A DNA stretch of 6,471 nt from HRBIN24 sp035574155. Its GTDB lineage: Bacteria; Chloroflexota; Dehalococcoidia; SM23-28-2; HRBIN24. The notes beneath the pieces were generated by a model that was not told the DNA's origin, ran no database searches, and worked only from the letters and a program-made list of their open reading frames with translations. Positions 5,832 through 6,471 of this stretch are shown piece after piece; the first letter of the stretch is position 1, and each line of letters starts with the position of its first letter. The position numbers and the translations under genes were made by a program. The stretch lies in assembly GCA_035574155.1 (NCBI GenBank), contig DATLZD010000068.1, positions 1 through 6,471 on the forward strand. Direction: 5' to 3'.

Positions 5832-6471
5832 ATGGGGCGCATCGAGGAGGCGGCGCGGCTCCTGGACCTGTTCTGGGAGGGGCAGGAGCTGGGGGTGCGG
5901 GAGATGGCCCGCCGCCTGGGCATGAGCAAAAGCGCCGTCCACCGCCTGGCGGTGGAGCTGGAGCGAGTGGGCTTCCTCTTCCGCGACCCCGAGACGGGGC
6001 GCTACCGGCTGGGCCTGCGCCTGCTCCAGTACGGTGGCCTGTTCCAGCTCCAGAGCGAGCTGGTGCGGGAGGCCCTGCCGGTGCTGCGCTCCCTCCTGCG
6101 GGTTACGGGCGAGACGGTGCACCTGGCTGCCCTGGAGGGGGGCCAGGTGGTCTATCTGGTGAAGCTGGAGAGCGCCAACAGCATCAGCATGCCCAGCTGG
6201 GTGGGATGGCGCAACCCGGCCCACTGCACGGCCGTGGGGAAGGCCCTCCTGGCCTACCAGGACCGGGCTGAGGTGGAGGCAACGGTCGCCAAGGGCCTGC
6301 GTCGCTTCACGCCCAACACCATCGTGGAGCCCGAGCGGCTGCTGGAGCACCTGCGCCAGGTCCGCCAGCGGGGCCTCTCCTTCGACCAGGAGGAGAGGAG
6401 GGTCGGGCTGCGCTGCGTGGGGGCTCCGGTGCTGGGGCGGGACGGGGAGGCGGTGGCCTCCATCAGCGTGG
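5832..6471 (+). CDS. IclR-family transcriptional regulator (3' end outside window)
   Basis: IclR regulators bind DNA as dimers through an N-terminal winged helix and sense small molecules, often aromatic-catabolism intermediates, through a GAF-like C-terminal domain. The visible 213 codons start directly with the helix-turn-helix (ARLLDLFWEG at 8-17; recognition helix SKSAVHRLAVELE at 32-44; wing RDPETGRYRLG at 51-61). The effector domain follows, with GETVHLAALEGGQVVYLVKLES, the NPAHCTAVGKALLA motif and the family signature VGLRCVGAPV near the right edge. About 40 residues are probably missing beyond the window. The ATG at 5832 has GGAGG (5823-5827) 4 nt upstream. It is transcribed away from the meta-pathway operon across a 106-bp spacer, the usual arrangement for a local regulator. 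The prediction that it controls this operon is inference; activator versus repressor cannot be read from the sequence. Confidence 0.95.
   Translation, partial: MGRIEEAARLLDLFWEGQELGVREMARRLGMSKSAVHRLAVELERVGFLFRDPETGRYRLGLRLLQYGGLFQLQSELVREALPVLRSLLRVTGETVHLAALEGGQVVYLVKLESANSISMPSWVGWRNPAHCTAVGKALLAYQDRAEVEATVAKGLRRFTPNTIVEPERLLEHLRQVRQRGLSFDQEERRVGLRCVGAPVLGRDGEAVASISV

Noticed and set aside
5726..5929. N-terminal extension of the hydratase up to 5929
   Set aside because: The 68 extra residues have no family counterpart, run antisense to the IclR helix-turn-helix, and would leave no room for a promoter; ATG 5725 gives the standard length.
5793..6350. Minus-strand open frame of 185 codons opposite the IclR gene
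   Set aside because: Low-complexity His/Gln/Leu/Pro-rich translation typical of an antisense shadow; the plus strand encodes clear IclR motifs.
1..6471. CRISPR arrays, tRNA/rRNA genes, insertion sequences or integrase remnants
   Set aside because: No regularly spaced long repeats, no RNA gene signatures and no transposase or terminal inverted repeats were seen; nearly all sequence is explained by seven coding regions.

Overview
The window carries a compact catabolic gene cluster from a GC-rich bacterium. Most genes use G/C-ending codons, and hand-counted 60-base lines in the aldolase, hydratase and synthetase genes are about 70-73% GC. Shine-Dalgarno sites are clear and GTG starts occur. Nothing here fixes the taxon. 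A high-GC soil, hot-spring or marine lineage (for example Actinomycetota, Chloroflexota or Pseudomonadota) would fit, but this is a guess.

Layout: one IclR-type regulator reads rightward from 5832 and is cut by the right edge. Six genes read leftward from about 5725 to the left edge. In transcription order they are 2-oxopent-4-enoate hydratase, acylating acetaldehyde dehydrogenase, 4-hydroxy-2-oxovalerate aldolase, a prephenate-dehydratase-like protein, a class A FAD monooxygenase and the N-terminal part of an acetyl/propionyl-CoA synthetase-type enzyme. Gaps are +16, -8, +26, about +5 or +25, and +50 nt, so the six genes look like one operon. The 106-bp divergent spacer (5726-5831) is the only control region visible. 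It holds candidate overlapping promoters and a phased AAGGC repeat set.

Working together: the first three genes are the complete lower meta-cleavage pathway, turning 2-hydroxypenta-2,4-dienoate into pyruvate and acetyl-CoA (or propanoyl-CoA from substituted substrates). The monooxygenase is of the phenol / hydroxyphenylpropionate hydroxylase type and probably performs an upper-pathway ring hydroxylation. The synthetase could capture free short-chain acid. No ring-cleavage dioxygenase or C-C hydrolase is inside the window.

The most unusual gene is the prephenate-dehydratase-like protein (2134-2976). It keeps the overall catalytic-plus-ACT layout of a PheA-type dehydratase, but the signature motifs at the active site and at the phenylalanine site are changed. 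It lies directly before the monooxygenase in a stretch of clearly lower GC, flanked on both sides by ~70% GC genes. This suggests a separately acquired two-gene module of unknown substrate.
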